From positions 1 to 64,000 of the forward strand of contig JAKJER010000029.1 in NCBI GenBank assembly GCA_022705325.1: a DNA stretch of 64,000 nt, given 5' to 3'. Every line of letters starts with the position of its first letter. Position 1 is the first letter of the stretch. The position numbers and the translations under genes are program-made. This stretch comes from Planctomycetota bacterium. Lineage in GTDB: Bacteria; Planctomycetota; Phycisphaerae; SM23-33. This document shows, piece after piece, positions 17,099 to 27,621 of this stretch. The notes beneath the pieces were generated by a model. That model saw only the letters and a list, made by a program, of their open reading frames with translations, was not told the DNA's origin and did no database searches.

Positions 17099-17440
17099 CT
17101 ACTTCTTATCGGCCGCGGGCTTGGCGTCGCTCTTGGCGGAGGTTGTCGAACTGGCGCCGGCTGATCCCTTGTCGGCGGAGGAGGACTTGTCGCTGCTGGA
17201 GGCGGCGGGGGCGCTGGAGGGGGCTTTGTCCTTCTCGGCGGCCTGCTTGTAGGAGCGGCTGCGGTAGTCGGTCTGGTAGAACCCGCTGCCCTTGAAGATG
17301 ATGCCCGCGCCGGTGCCCAGCAGGCGGCGGACCTTGCTCTTGCCGCACTCGGGACACTTGCGGATGGGCTTGGCCGTGATCGATTGGAACTTCTCAAACG
17401 TGTGCTTGCAGGCCTGACACTCGTAGTCGTACGTGGGCAT
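17099..17440 (-). CDS. FmdB-type zinc-ribbon protein
   Basis: The product is 113 aa. It opens with the FmdB family signature MPTYDYECQACKH and a second knuckle KCPECGKSKVRRL, giving a four-cysteine zinc ribbon, followed by GAGIIFKGSGFYQTDY. The C-terminal 55 residues are low-complexity Ser/Ala/Lys. The family was named from a formamidase regulatory gene, but most members have no proven role. I start at the ATG at 17440 because it matches the family's first residue. It is the last gene of the chaperone block. Confidence 0.88.
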   Translation of the reverse strand: MPTYDYECQACKHTFEKFQSITAKPIRKCPECGKSKVRRLLGTGAGIIFKGSGFYQTDYRSRSYKQAAEKDKAPSSAPAASSSDKSSSADKGSAGASSTTSAKSDAKPAADKK

Positions 17441-17510
17441 TCTGGTGAGTCTCCGGCAACAGCTAAGGACCACAAGGACAACAAAGACAACAAGGACCGC
17501 CGAGGCAGCG

Positions 17511-18068
17511 TTACTCCGGCGCCACGGCCACCACCACGCTGGCCGGGCGAAGGACCCGCCCCTTGAGCAGGTAGCCCCTCTGCAACTGGGCCAGCACGGT
17601 CTGGGGCGGCCGTTGATCGGTGGCCTGCATGCTGACGGCCTGGTGGACCTGCGGGTCGAAGGGCTTGCCCTCGGCCTCGACAGGCTCGACGCCGAAAGAG
17701 CCCAGGACCTGGAGGGCCTTGTCGTAGACGAGTTGCATTCCCGTCAGCAGCGGGTTGTCGCCCTGGGCGTGTTCGCGGGCGGCTTGCAGGGCGCGTTCCA
17801 TGTCGTCCAGGACCACCAGCAGGGCCTTGATCAGGGCTTCGTTGGCGTACTCGCGCGACTGGGCGAGGTCCTTCTGGGCCCGCTTCTGGTAGTTGACGTA
17901 GTCGGCTGACACCCGCTGAAGGCGGGCCATCAGGTCGTCCCGCTCCTGGCGGAGGGTCGTCAGTTCGTCGCCGGGCGGAACGGGGACGGCCTGGGGGACG
18001 TCCTCGAACGGCGTGGGCTCAGGAGCCTGCTCGGGGGTCTCGTCACGCGTATCTCTATGCTTGCTCAT
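17511..18068 (-). CDS. grpE: GrpE nucleotide exchange factor
   Basis: The product is 185 aa. An acidic, disordered N-terminus is followed by the long coiled-coil helix (LRQERDDLMARLQRVSADYVNYQKRA) and the compact beta domain with FDPQVHQAVSM and QRGYLLKGRVLRPASVVVA. GrpE releases ADP from DnaK. I start at the ATG at 18068, with AGGTGAG just upstream. It follows dnaJ on the same strand by 85 nt; dnaK itself is not in the window. Confidence 0.93.
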   Translation of the reverse strand: MSKHRDTRDETPEQAPEPTPFEDVPQAVPVPPGDELTTLRQERDDLMARLQRVSADYVNYQKRAQKDLAQSREYANEALIKALLVVLDDMERALQAAREHAQGDNPLLTGMQLVYDKALQVLGSFGVEPVEAEGKPFDPQVHQAVSMQATDQRPPQTVLAQLQRGYLLKGRVLRPASVVVAVAPE

Positions 18069-18153
18069 CTTCTCACCTGTCGTTCGCAACTCGCCGGCAG
18101 GAGTTCTGGGAGCCATGGGACCGACACAGGCGGCCTTCTCATGGCATCTCACA

Positions 18154-19290
18154 TCAGTCCTTGACGCCGAAGTAGTCCTTGAGCTTGTCGAAGAAACTCT
18201 TTCGCCCGGGCGTCACGTGCACGTTCTCGGTGTCGGCGTAGGCGGTCAGCAATTCGCGTTGCTTGGCGGTCAATCGTTTAGGCACCTCGATCAGGACGAT
18301 CACGTGCTGATCGCCCGCCCGGCCCGAGCGGCGCGAGGGCAGCCCGGCCTTCTTGAGCGTCACCACGTCGCCGTTCTGGGTGCCGGAGGGAACGTCGATC
18401 TCCTGCCGGCCGTTCAACGTGGGGACCGCGATCTTGCCGCCCAGGGCGGCCTGGGAAAAGCTGATGGGCACCTGGCAGATCAGGTCGTCGCCTCGCCGCT
18501 CCAGCAGGGGGTGCGGGCGGACGTGGACGCGGCAGTGCAGGTCGCCTCGGCTGGTGCCGCTCTTGCTCGGCTCGCCCTCGCCGCGGGCCACGATCACCTG
18601 CCCGTCATGGATGCCGGCAGGCACGTGCAGCACGAGCGTGCGCTTCTTGCGGCGGCGCCCGCTGCCGCGGCAGTCGCCGCACGGGTCGCTGACGATCGTC
18701 CCCCGCCCGGCGCACTTGGGGCAGGCGATGATCCGCACGCTCACCCCGAAGAAGCCTTCCACCTGCTGCTGGACCTTGCCGTGCCCGCCGCAGGTGCGGC
18801 ATCGCTCCGGCGTGGTGCCGGGCTTGGACCCGCTGCCCGAGCAGGTCTCGCACAGGTCCATCCGCTCGAACTCCAGCGTCTGGTCGGCGCCCTTGGCCAC
18901 CTCCTCCAGCGACAGTTCCACCTCGGTCTCCAGGTCGTAGCCGCGGTCGCCCATCCCGCCGCCGCCTCGCCCGCCGAAGCCGCCGAAGAAGTCGTCCAGC
19001 CCGAACATCGACAGGATGTCCGCAAAGCCCATGCTGGAAAAGTCGTGCATCCCCGCGCCGCGAAGCCCCTCGTGACCGAACCGGTCGTACCGCTGACGCT
19101 TGACCGGGTCGCTGAGCACCTCGTACGCCTCGGCCAGCTCCTTGAACTTGGCCTCGGCTTCGGTCTTGTCGCCCTTCTGGTTGTCCGGGTGGTATTTCAG
19201 GGCGCCGCGGCGATAGGCGCGCTTGAGTTCGTCGGCGCTGGCCGACTTCTCGACACCCAGAATCTCATAATAGTCGCGCTTCTGCGGCAT
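18154..19290 (-). CDS. dnaJ: DnaJ co-chaperone
   Basis: The product is 378 aa. It has the J domain (DYYEILGVEKSASADELKRAYR, with HPDN in the loop), a Gly/Phe-rich linker, four zinc-finger repeats (CETCSGSG, CRTCGGHG, CPKCAGRG, CGDCRGSG) and the C-terminal substrate-binding domains. DnaJ delivers unfolded clients to DnaK and stimulates its ATPase. The first loop motif is HPDN rather than the strict HPDK form, as in many DnaJ proteins. It is 178 nt downstream of groEL, beyond a hairpin, so it probably has its own transcript with grpE. Confidence 0.96.
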   Translation of the reverse strand: MPQKRDYYEILGVEKSASADELKRAYRRGALKYHPDNQKGDKTEAEAKFKELAEAYEVLSDPVKRQRYDRFGHEGLRGAGMHDFSSMGFADILSMFGLDDFFGGFGGRGGGGMGDRGYDLETEVELSLEEVAKGADQTLEFERMDLCETCSGSGSKPGTTPERCRTCGGHGKVQQQVEGFFGVSVRIIACPKCAGRGTIVSDPCGDCRGSGRRRKKRTLVLHVPAGIHDGQVIVARGEGEPSKSGTSRGDLHCRVHVRPHPLLERRGDDLICQVPISFSQAALGGKIAVPTLNGRQEIDVPSGTQNGDVVTLKKAGLPSRRSGRAGDQHVIVLIEVPKRLTAKQRELLTAYADTENVHVTPGRKSFFDKLKDYFGVKD

Positions 19291-19392
19291 GAGAGTTTAC
19301 CAGTGTACCGTAGTGTGCAGCCGTAGCGAAGCGGGACTTGTAGGACCCAGGAGACCTATAGGTCATTCGGGCCCACCGCTCCCGCCTTTACA

Positions 19393-19433
19393 AGCCGCAG
19401 GGGCGCCCCGGTCTGCCGGAGCGCCCCTGGGCT
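19393..19433 (-). terminator. GC-rich hairpin downstream of groEL
   Basis: CAGGGGCGC (19398-19406) pairs with GCGCCCCTG (19421-19429), and AGCC/GGCT extend the stem. It lies between the groEL stop and dnaJ. There is no strong T run, so the terminator role is inferred. Confidence 0.5.
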
Positions 19434-19467
19434 CTTCAATCGTCAATGGACACTGGCCGGTCGTCCA

Positions 19468-21087
19468 TTAGATGACGGCGCCGGCGATCGGCGCCTCGTC
19501 CTTGTCTTCCTTGTACTCGGTGACCATCAGGTCGGTGGTCAGCAGCAGCCCGGCCACGCTGGCGCCGTTCTGCAGGGCGGTGCGGGAGACCTTCGCCGGG
19601 TCGATGATGCCGGCCTGGACCATGTCCACGTACTCGCCGGTGGCGGCGTTGTAGCCGACGTTCTTTCCCTTTTCGAGGATCTCGGCGACCACCACGTCGC
19701 CGTCCTCTCCGGCGTTGGCGACGATCTGGCGGGTCGGGGAGGACAGGGCCCGCAGGACGATGTCCACGCCGATCTTCTCGTCGCCGCGTGCCTTGTCGCG
19801 GATCTTCCTGACCGCGTCGATGCAGTGGAGGAAGACGACCCCGCCGCCGGGGACGATGCCTTCCTGGGCGGCGGCCCGGGTGGCGTGCACGGCGTCGTCG
19901 ATGAGGTCCTTGCGTTCCTTCATCTCGGCCTCGGTGGCGGCGCCGGCCTTGATGAGGGCGACCCCGCCGGTCAGCTTGGCCAGGCGTTCCTGGAGCTTCT
20001 CGCGGTCGTAGTCGCTGGTGGTCTTCTCGATCTGGGTGCGGATGGTCTCGGCGCGGGCCTTGATGTCCTTGTTGGAGCCGGCGCCCTCGATGATGGTGCA
20101 GTCATCCTTGGTGATGATGACCCGCTTGGCCCGCCCGAGCTGGCCGATCTCGACGTTCTCGAGCTTGAGGCCCAGGTCCTCGCTGATCAGCTCGCCCGCG
20201 GTCAGGACGGCCAGGTCGCCCATGATGGCCTTCCGGCGGTCGCCGAAGGCCGGGGCCTTGACGGCGGCCACGTTCAGCACGCCGCGGAGGCGGTTGACGA
20301 CCAGGGCGGCCAGGGCTTCGCCCTCGACGTCCTCGGCGAGGATGAGCAGGCTCTTGCCGGAGGAGGCGATCTTCTCCAGCAAGGGGACCAGCTCGCGGAG
20401 GTTGGAGATCTTCTTCTCGTGCAGGAGGATGAAGGGATCCTCCATCACGCACTCCAGGGTGTTGGGGTTGGTCATGAAGTAGGCGGAGATGTAGCCCTTG
20501 TCGAACTGCATGCCCTCGACCACTTCCAGCTCGTTGACGATGGACTTGCCTTCCTCGACGGTGATGACGCCGTCGACGCCGACCTTGTCGAACGCCTCGG
20601 CGATCAGGTCGCCGATGTCGCGGTTCCAGTTGGCCGACACGGTGGCCACCTTCCGCAGGTCCGCGGTGGACTTGCAGGGGCGGGCCTGGTCTGAGATCGC
20701 CGCGATGGCGGCTTCGACCGCCTGGTCGATGCCGCGCTTCAGGGCCATCGGGTTGGCCCCGGCGGTGACGTTCTTGAGCCCTTCCTGGACGATCGCCTCG
20801 GCCAGCACCACCGCGGTGGTCGTGCCGTCGCCGGCGATGTCGGAGGTCTTGGAGGCGGCCTGGTTGGCCATCTTGGCGCCCATGTTCTCGAACGGGTTGG
20901 GCAGCTCGATCTCCTTGGAGACCGTCACGCCGTCCTTGGTGACCTTGGGCGAGCCGAACGACTTCTGAAGCAGCACGTTGCGTCCCGTGGGCCCGAGCGT
21001 CACCTTGACGGCGGCCGCCAGCTTCTGCACGCCGGCGAACATGGCCGTGCGGGCGTCCACGTCGTATAGCATTTGTTTGGAGGCCAT
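19468..21087 (-). CDS. groEL: Chaperonin GroEL, copy without GGM tail
   Basis: The product is 539 aa. It carries the ATP-binding motif GDGTTTAVVLAEAI and the family block AAQEGIVPGGGV. It forms the 60-kDa double-ring chaperonin. The C-terminus ends EAPIAGAVI and lacks the Gly-Gly-Met tail that the other copy at 21543-23216 has. AGGAG lies 10 nt before the ATG. It follows groES in the groEL-groES-groEL array, so the two paralogues may share one co-chaperonin. Confidence 0.96.
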   Translation of the reverse strand: MASKQMLYDVDARTAMFAGVQKLAAAVKVTLGPTGRNVLLQKSFGSPKVTKDGVTVSKEIELPNPFENMGAKMANQAASKTSDIAGDGTTTAVVLAEAIVQEGLKNVTAGANPMALKRGIDQAVEAAIAAISDQARPCKSTADLRKVATVSANWNRDIGDLIAEAFDKVGVDGVITVEEGKSIVNELEVVEGMQFDKGYISAYFMTNPNTLECVMEDPFILLHEKKISNLRELVPLLEKIASSGKSLLILAEDVEGEALAALVVNRLRGVLNVAAVKAPAFGDRRKAIMGDLAVLTAGELISEDLGLKLENVEIGQLGRAKRVIITKDDCTIIEGAGSNKDIKARAETIRTQIEKTTSDYDREKLQERLAKLTGGVALIKAGAATEAEMKERKDLIDDAVHATRAAAQEGIVPGGGVVFLHCIDAVRKIRDKARGDEKIGVDIVLRALSSPTRQIVANAGEDGDVVVAEILEKGKNVGYNAATGEYVDMVQAGIIDPAKVSRTALQNGASVAGLLLTTDLMVTEYKEDKDEAPIAGAVI

Positions 21088-21165
21088 TTTTCGTTTGCTC
21101 CTAGGTTGCGGAGACAGGCCATGCAGGACTCGCGAGGCCTGCAGGACCTGCAGATCCCGTTCCGG

Positions 21166-21456
21166 TTACTTCTGCACCACCGCCAGCACGTCGCTCTCGC
21201 GAAGGATGACGTAGTTCTCGCCGTCGATCTTGACTTCCGTCCCGGTGTACTTGCCGTAGTAGACCTCGTCGCCCTTCTTGACGCTCATGGCGGCGCGCTT
21301 GCCGCTGTCGAGCATCTTGCCCGGGCCGGTGGCCACGACCTTGCCCCGCTGGGGCTTCTCTTTGGCGGTGTCGGGCAGGACGATCCCGCCGGCCGTCTTC
21401 TCTTCCGCTTCGCTCTGCTTCACCAGCACTCGATCATCCAACGGTTTGACTGCCAT
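21166..21456 (-). CDS. groES: Co-chaperonin GroES
   Basis: The product is 96 aa. It begins VKPLDDRVLVKQSEAEEKT and contains the mobile loop TAGGIVLPDTA and VKKGDEVYYGKYTGTEVKIDG, all typical of the 10-kDa lid of GroEL. AGGAG precedes the ATG. It sits between two groEL genes, 86 nt after the upstream groEL stop and 78 nt before the downstream groEL start. Confidence 0.97.
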   Translation of the reverse strand: MAVKPLDDRVLVKQSEAEEKTAGGIVLPDTAKEKPQRGKVVATGPGKMLDSGKRAAMSVKKGDEVYYGKYTGTEVKIDGENYVILRESDVLAVVQK

Positions 21457-21542
21457 CGTAGGTTCTCCTCTTCGTGAACTTGTTGCTTGTTCTCAGTATC
21501 CAGTAAGGTAGTAGCCAGTGGCCCGGACGCCTCGCGGCGGGA

Positions 21543-23216
<1,674 letters not shown>

Positions 23217-23641
23217 AGGAAAGATCTCCTTTCCGGTTTCCTGTAAATACCCGCCCGAGCTGCGGTTACACCTTGGCCCGGAACGGCTCGACCATAAAAA
23301 CCACTCGTAACGATTTCCACGGCCCGCGCCGCACGTGGGCCGGCTGACAACGCCGACCGCCGGCGCGGACTCGGACATGGTGGCTTTAGCAACCCTCGTG
23401 CCGCTGAGCGTAAAGGCAAATCCAGAAGCAACTTAGCGATTCAGAACCCCTCCGGCGATGCCCTCATAGCCTGCCATTTGCGCTCCCGCCCCGCGGACGC
23501 TTGGCAGGTTTTGACAGGCAATGCCATCCCCGAAGGCTTGTCCACCCCCGCTGATGCGGAGCATTGAGCATGGACAGATTGACCGGGAACAGCCATGAAG
23601 GTACTCTATCAGCATGGCCCTGCTTGATGAAATCCAGGGGA
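23217..23641. other. 425-bp gene-free region upstream of groEL
   Basis: It should contain the groEL promoter, reading leftwards, but I see no strong -35/-10 pair and only a poor CIRCE-like arrangement at 23386-23413. At about 23497-23530 it holds one copy of a dispersed repeat (GGCAGGTTTTGACAGGCA) that recurs at 25747-25780. Confidence 0.5.
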
Positions 23642-23878
23642 ATGATGAAAGAAACGATGATTGAGACCGAAGTCACCTACACGTTGGAGCACGCCGGCAA
23701 ATTCTACCTGATCCAGCATGTACCGGCCCGTGTTTGTCGGGAGACGGGCGATCAGTATTTCGCTCCCGAGACGGTGGAGCACATCCAAGCTCTTATCAAG
23801 GGCGAGAAGCCCCCCGACAAGACCATCGAGACCCCGGTGTACGAGTATGCATGCGGAATGGGTCCGGAAACGACCTGA
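23642..23878 (+). CDS. MqsA/YgiT-like antitoxin protein lacking the zinc finger
   Basis: The product is 78 aa. It matches the second half of YgiT/MqsA-type antitoxins: VTYTLEHAGKFYLIQHVPARV, then the degenerate second knuckle CRETGDQYFAPETVEHIQALI. In full-length members two CxxC pairs bind zinc; here the first is absent and the second has one Cys, which fits a known subgroup of short family proteins. AGGGGA lies directly before tandem ATGs at 23642 and 23645. No toxin gene is recognisable on either side, so it may be an orphan. The function is inferred from similarity only. Confidence 0.55.
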   Translation: MMKETMIETEVTYTLEHAGKFYLIQHVPARVCRETGDQYFAPETVEHIQALIKGEKPPDKTIETPVYEYACGMGPETT

Positions 23879-23971
23879 AGCAGAGCCCGGGCTATACCGT
23901 CTGCCTCGCAGGATAGAGGAAGGCGGTGCCGGCCGCGAACCAAACAGAGAAGTGCAGTAAGCAACCAAACT

Positions 23972-24403
23972 ATGTGCCTCGCTTTGTACCTATTCACCAA
24001 CAGTAGGGTCCCTGAGTCCTCCTGGGAAGAGGCCAACCCTGGTGTCTTCGTACAGGCAGTCAATAACTGCGAGGATCGAAATGCTCTGAAGTGGCCGCAC
24101 GAGGAAGAGAACGTGTATTATGTCGGCGGCTACCAAGGGTGCGGGTGCGGTTGGTCAGTCGTCAGCGAATGGGACGATTCATCAGACAGGGCGGCAAAGG
24201 CAAGGGACCGCCTTTCGCTTGGGCGCATTCTCAGAACAGTTGGTCTGAAGGGTTCGTGGTTCGTGGTCTGCTGGGAAGGCGATCAAGGGGAGCCTATGCA
24301 CCCTGTCCAGTTGGTCACAATCGATCAGATAGAGGATCCTGGGTTCGAGTTCACGGAACTGCAACCGTATCGTCTTGCCCTGCCAGGCGCGGCAGAACGC
24401 TGA
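23972..24403 (+). CDS. Conserved hypothetical protein, MCLxLYL / GCGCGW family
   Basis: The product is 143 aa. It starts MCLALYLFTN and has a mid-protein VYYVGGYQGCGCGW block. I recall similar small proteins from varied bacteria with the same Cys-rich centre and no assigned function. No signal peptide or membrane segment is seen; the three close Cys residues could bind a metal. It converges with the AAA ATPase gene, whose stop is 2 nt away. Confidence 0.65.
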   Translation: MCLALYLFTNSRVPESSWEEANPGVFVQAVNNCEDRNALKWPHEEENVYYVGGYQGCGCGWSVVSEWDDSSDRAAKARDRLSLGRILRTVGLKGSWFVVCWEGDQGEPMHPVQLVTIDQIEDPGFEFTELQPYRLALPGAAER

Positions 24404-24404
24404 A

Positions 24405-25634
24405 TCAAACCAGGTAGTCCAAGGCCTCGGCGGCTCCGGCGACCAATACCTCGCGGCCGTCGTGCCTGTGAACCTGCCAGGCGGGTCCGGAGACGACCTG
24501 AAGGCCGCGCTTGCAGGGCAGGAGATTCAGGAAGGCCGGCCAGTTCGCCGACAGGTCGGTGTCGCGGAACTTCGCCTCGACCGGGAGCCAGGGCTCACCG
24601 TCGCGAACGATCAGGAAGTCGATTTCCCGTCCGTCTTTGTTGCGAAGGAAGAACAGTTCGAATTCTCCCTGGCCCGTGTCGGTCCAGAAGTGGCAGGCCT
24701 TGAGCAGGTGGCAGGCGACCAGGTTCTCGAAGCGTGCGGCCGGGTCCTTGATCCAGGCGTAATCCCAGAGGTAGATCTTGCCCTCCCGCCGGATCGACCG
24801 GGTGATGCGCTTGCTGTAGGGCCTGACCTCGAAGAGGTAGTACAACATCTTCAGATACCCCAGCCACCGCTTGATCGTGGGAAGGCTCACTTCCAGGTCC
24901 CGCGCCAGCGAGGACAGGCTGAACATGGAGCCGACGCGCTCGGGCAGGAGGGAGGTCATCGTCTCGATGCGCCCCAGGTCCGGCAGGCGGCTGAGATCGC
25001 GCAGGTCCTGGCGGATCACCAACTGCTCCCGGTTGCGCCGCCACAAGCGGGCTTGGGCGGCGTCCTGTGCGAAGAGCGGCTCGGGGAAAGGCCCGTACCG
25101 AAGGAGCGAGGCCAGGTCGTCCTCGACGCCGCCAGCCTTGTGCTGGCCCCGCCCAAACAGGGCATCCAGCATGGTGTCCGGGTCCAACACGTCGCTGCGG
25201 CGCATTTCCCGCAGCGAGAACGGGTGCAGGCGGAAGCCCAGGTGGCGGCCGAGCAGGCTGTCGCTTCCCTTCATGTAGACGTTGAGCCTGGCGCTGCCGG
25301 TCACCAGGATGTCGCATGGGTTGTCCAGGGTGTCGTAGACGCCCTTGAGGTTCCGCTTCCAGAGGCGATCCTTGTGGATCTCGTCCAGCACGACCAGGGG
25401 CGTCTGCCCGTCTTTCGCCACGGGCACAATGGCGGAAGGGGTCAGTGTCCACAGGCGGCGGAACTCCGCCTTGTCCCAGTTGTAGTATGCCCCGGTCTTC
25501 CGCTGTGCCAGGAGCATGCGGGCCAACGTCGTCTTGCCGCACTGCCGCGGCCCGGAGACAAGCGCCATCTTGTGGCGGGAGAACGCCAACGCCTCAATAG
25601 GCCGGCTGATCGAGCGTGGCTTCATCCTGACCAT
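24405..25634 (-). CDS. DUF4143-type AAA ATPase
   Basis: The product is 409 aa from the ATG at 25634 (25625 also possible). The N-terminal AAA domain has Walker A GPRQCGKTTLA and Walker B PLVVLDEIHKD, then a sensor-like ILVTGSARL. The C-terminal half has the DUF4143 layout, including SLARDLEVSLPTIKRWLGYL and a PD-(D/E)xK-like stretch FELFFLRNKDGREIDFLI...VEAKF. Members are widespread accessory ATPases with no settled role. A pair of 31-bp dyads covers the promoter and the start codon, suggesting tight regulation, perhaps autoregulation. Confidence 0.88.
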   Translation of the reverse strand: MVRMKPRSISRPIEALAFSRHKMALVSGPRQCGKTTLARMLLAQRKTGAYYNWDKAEFRRLWTLTPSAIVPVAKDGQTPLVVLDEIHKDRLWKRNLKGVYDTLDNPCDILVTGSARLNVYMKGSDSLLGRHLGFRLHPFSLREMRRSDVLDPDTMLDALFGRGQHKAGGVEDDLASLLRYGPFPEPLFAQDAAQARLWRRNREQLVIRQDLRDLSRLPDLGRIETMTSLLPERVGSMFSLSSLARDLEVSLPTIKRWLGYLKMLYYLFEVRPYSKRITRSIRREGKIYLWDYAWIKDPAARFENLVACHLLKACHFWTDTGQGEFELFFLRNKDGREIDFLIVRDGEPWLPVEAKFRDTDLSANWPAFLNLLPCKRGLQVVSGPAWQVHRHDGREVLVAGAAEALDYLV

Positions 25635-25697
25635 TTTAACGTCAGTCGTTAGTCTGGTCAAGTTCCGACCATTCTAACGCCAGTCGTTAGTTTGGTC
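25629..25697 (-). promoter_or_regulatory. Tandem 31-bp dyad operators at the AAA ATPase start
   Basis: Two imperfect palindromes lie at 25629-25659 and 25667-25697, 38 bp apart start to start and identical at 27 of 31 positions. Each has outer arms GACCA/TGGTC and inner arms TAACG/CGTTA around a CAGT-type centre. The first contains the ATG of the ATPase gene. The layout is that of a double operator. Confidence 0.7.
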
Positions 25698-25788
25698 GGA
25701 AGTGACGCTTGCTCTGGAACCTCCCACCCCGCGGGGCCTGCCGCGCGGCAGGTTCTGACAGGCAGCGCCGCCCCCGCCAGTTCGGCAC

Positions 25789-25815
25789 TTGACAGCGCCG
25801 GGCCCGGGGTATACT
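25789..25815 (+). promoter_or_regulatory. Sigma-70-like promoter upstream of sulfatase
   Basis: TTGACA at 25789-25794 and TATACT at 25810-25815 are separated by 15 bp. The hexamers are close to consensus but the spacing is short. It would give a leader of about 270 nt before the sulfatase at 26094. In that leader (25816-26093) I recognise no gene or riboswitch. Confidence 0.5.
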
Positions 25816-26093
25816 GTCCCCGGCGTGGGCCTCAGCCCCAGACAGGCAGATCCAGCGGTGGCATGGACCATGAACCAAGCAGTCCAGGACATCCAGGAGA
25901 GTCGGGGTGAGCCCCAATGCCCCCCTTCCCCCCGCCCTTCCCCACCGGCCCGGTCCTGCCGCTCAAGGGAGCCCGATCGAGTTTCGTATCCGCTCGCGGA
26001 CGCGGGCGACCCGCACGTCCCCGGCGACTGGCTGACCTTTGAACGCCCGCCCTTCAGCGGCGAAATCTCCGCACCGCCCAAGAGGAACAAGAA

Positions 26094-27605
26094 ATGAAAC
26101 ACGTCCTGGCCACACTGGCCGGCTTAATCGTGGTGCTGGCCGCCGCGCCGGTGATCGCCGCCCCGTCCGATCCCGCGTCCGCGACCAAGCCCAACATCCT
26201 GCTCGTCCTGACCGACGACATCGGCTGGGGCGACTACGGCTGCTACGACCCCAAGGGCAAGATCCCCTCGCCGAACATCGATCGTCTGGCGCGCGAGGGG
26301 ATGCGTTTCACCAACGCCCACACGCCGGCCGGCCTGTGCGCGCCCACCCGCTACACGATGCTCACGGGCAACTATCCGTGGCGCGGGCGATCGCCCGGCG
26401 GAACGTGGGGATATAACGTGCCCTCGCAGCTCCGCCCCGGGCAGAGGACCGTCGCCGACCTGCTGCGGGGGGCGGGGTATCGCACGGCGATGTACGGCAA
26501 GGCGGGCACGGGCGGGTTCTGGCAGGCGGCGAAGGGGCCCAAACCCCACGCCCCGCTTGCGCCGATCGAGTGGGGGTTCGACTACTCGTTCCTCATCCCG
26601 CGCGGGCACCAGAGCCCGCCGCACGCGTTCTTCGAGAACGGCGTCGAGGTCCCGATGCAGTGGGACACCAGCCTCGTCGGCCAACGCCTGCTCGACAAGG
26701 CCAACCGCTTCCTGGACGATCACCTCGCCGCCAACAAAAGCGAGGGCCGCGAGCGCCCCTTTTACATGCACGTCTGCACGGACGGCTCGCACTCGCCGTA
26801 CGTCCCCGCGCCCTTCCTGGGCGGCGTGCCGCTCAAGGGCGCCACGAAGATGACGGCCCACACCGACATGGTCTACGAAACCGACATCCTCGCCGGCCAG
26901 CTCGTCGAGGCACTCCAGCGGCGCGGGCTGCTGGACAACACGCTCCTGGTGATCACCAGCGACAACGGCGGCCTGCCGTACGAGCGGAACTACGGCCACG
27001 ACGCCGTCGCGGGCCTGCGCGGGCGGAAGGGGTTCATCTTCGAGGGCGGGCATCGCGTCCCGTTCATCGTCCGCTGGCCGGGCAAGGTGCAGGCGGGCTC
27101 GGTCCGCAATCAGGTCATCGGCACGCACGACCTGGTAGCCACCGCGCTGGAGCTCGCCGGGGTGAAGGCAGGTGACAAGCAATGCCTCGACGCCGTCAGC
27201 CTGCTGCCCGTCCTGCTGGGTAAGCAGGACGACGCGCAACCGATCCGCGAAAGCCTGCTCGTCCAGTCCAGCCCCGGCCGCGACGCCAACGACGACGGCG
27301 GGTTCACCGGCGGAGACGTGGAGATCGACGAAGAGAGCGGCGTGAAGGCGTCTCACAAGGCCGACAAGAAACCCAGGCTCGCCAAGAACGCCGCCAGCGA
27401 TCACATGGCCCACGCGATCCTGGCCGGCGAGTGGAAACTCCTGATCGACATGGCCAACCGTCCGGCGGCCCTCTACCACCTGAGCGACGACCCGTCCGAG
27501 CAGAAGAACCTCATCTCCGACCCCGCCCAGGCCGAGCGGGTCAAGCACATGAACGAGACCTACCGCACCATCCGCGCCTCGCGTCGCAGCACGCCGATCC
27601 CCTGA
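26094..27605 (+). CDS. Secreted arylsulfatase-type sulfatase
   Basis: The product is 503 aa with a signal peptide cleaved near VIAAP (about residue 22). The sulfatase core starts PNILLVLTDDIGWGDYG; the formylglycine site is CAPTRYTMLTG (Cys82). Later blocks include MYGKAGTGGFW, FYMHVCTDGSHSPYV, VITSDNGG and FEGGHRVPFIVRWPG. The substrate is unknown. It is a single gene on the plus strand with a likely promoter about 280 bp upstream and a hairpin downstream. It is the second sulfatase in the window and not a close copy of the first. Confidence 0.92.
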   Translation: MKHVLATLAGLIVVLAAAPVIAAPSDPASATKPNILLVLTDDIGWGDYGCYDPKGKIPSPNIDRLAREGMRFTNAHTPAGLCAPTRYTMLTGNYPWRGRSPGGTWGYNVPSQLRPGQRTVADLLRGAGYRTAMYGKAGTGGFWQAAKGPKPHAPLAPIEWGFDYSFLIPRGHQSPPHAFFENGVEVPMQWDTSLVGQRLLDKANRFLDDHLAANKSEGRERPFYMHVCTDGSHSPYVPAPFLGGVPLKGATKMTAHTDMVYETDILAGQLVEALQRRGLLDNTLLVITSDNGGLPYERNYGHDAVAGLRGRKGFIFEGGHRVPFIVRWPGKVQAGSVRNQVIGTHDLVATALELAGVKAGDKQCLDAVSLLPVLLGKQDDAQPIRESLLVQSSPGRDANDDGGFTGGDVEIDEESGVKASHKADKKPRLAKNAASDHMAHAILAGEWKLLIDMANRPAALYHLSDDPSEQKNLISDPAQAERVKHMNETYRTIRASRRSTPIP

Positions 27606-27621
27606 TGGCACGGTTCGTAGT

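Noticed and set aside
23386..23413. CIRCE-like element upstream of groEL (TTAGCAACC ... GAGCGTAA)
   Set aside because: Only parts of each half-site match TTAGCACTC-N9-GAGTGCTAA and the spacer is 11 instead of 9 bp.
25870..26097. Small plus-strand frame of 75 codons whose stop overlaps the sulfatase ATG
   Set aside because: Proline/arginine-rich, no ribosome-binding site, no family; the ATGA overlap may be chance. Treated as leader.
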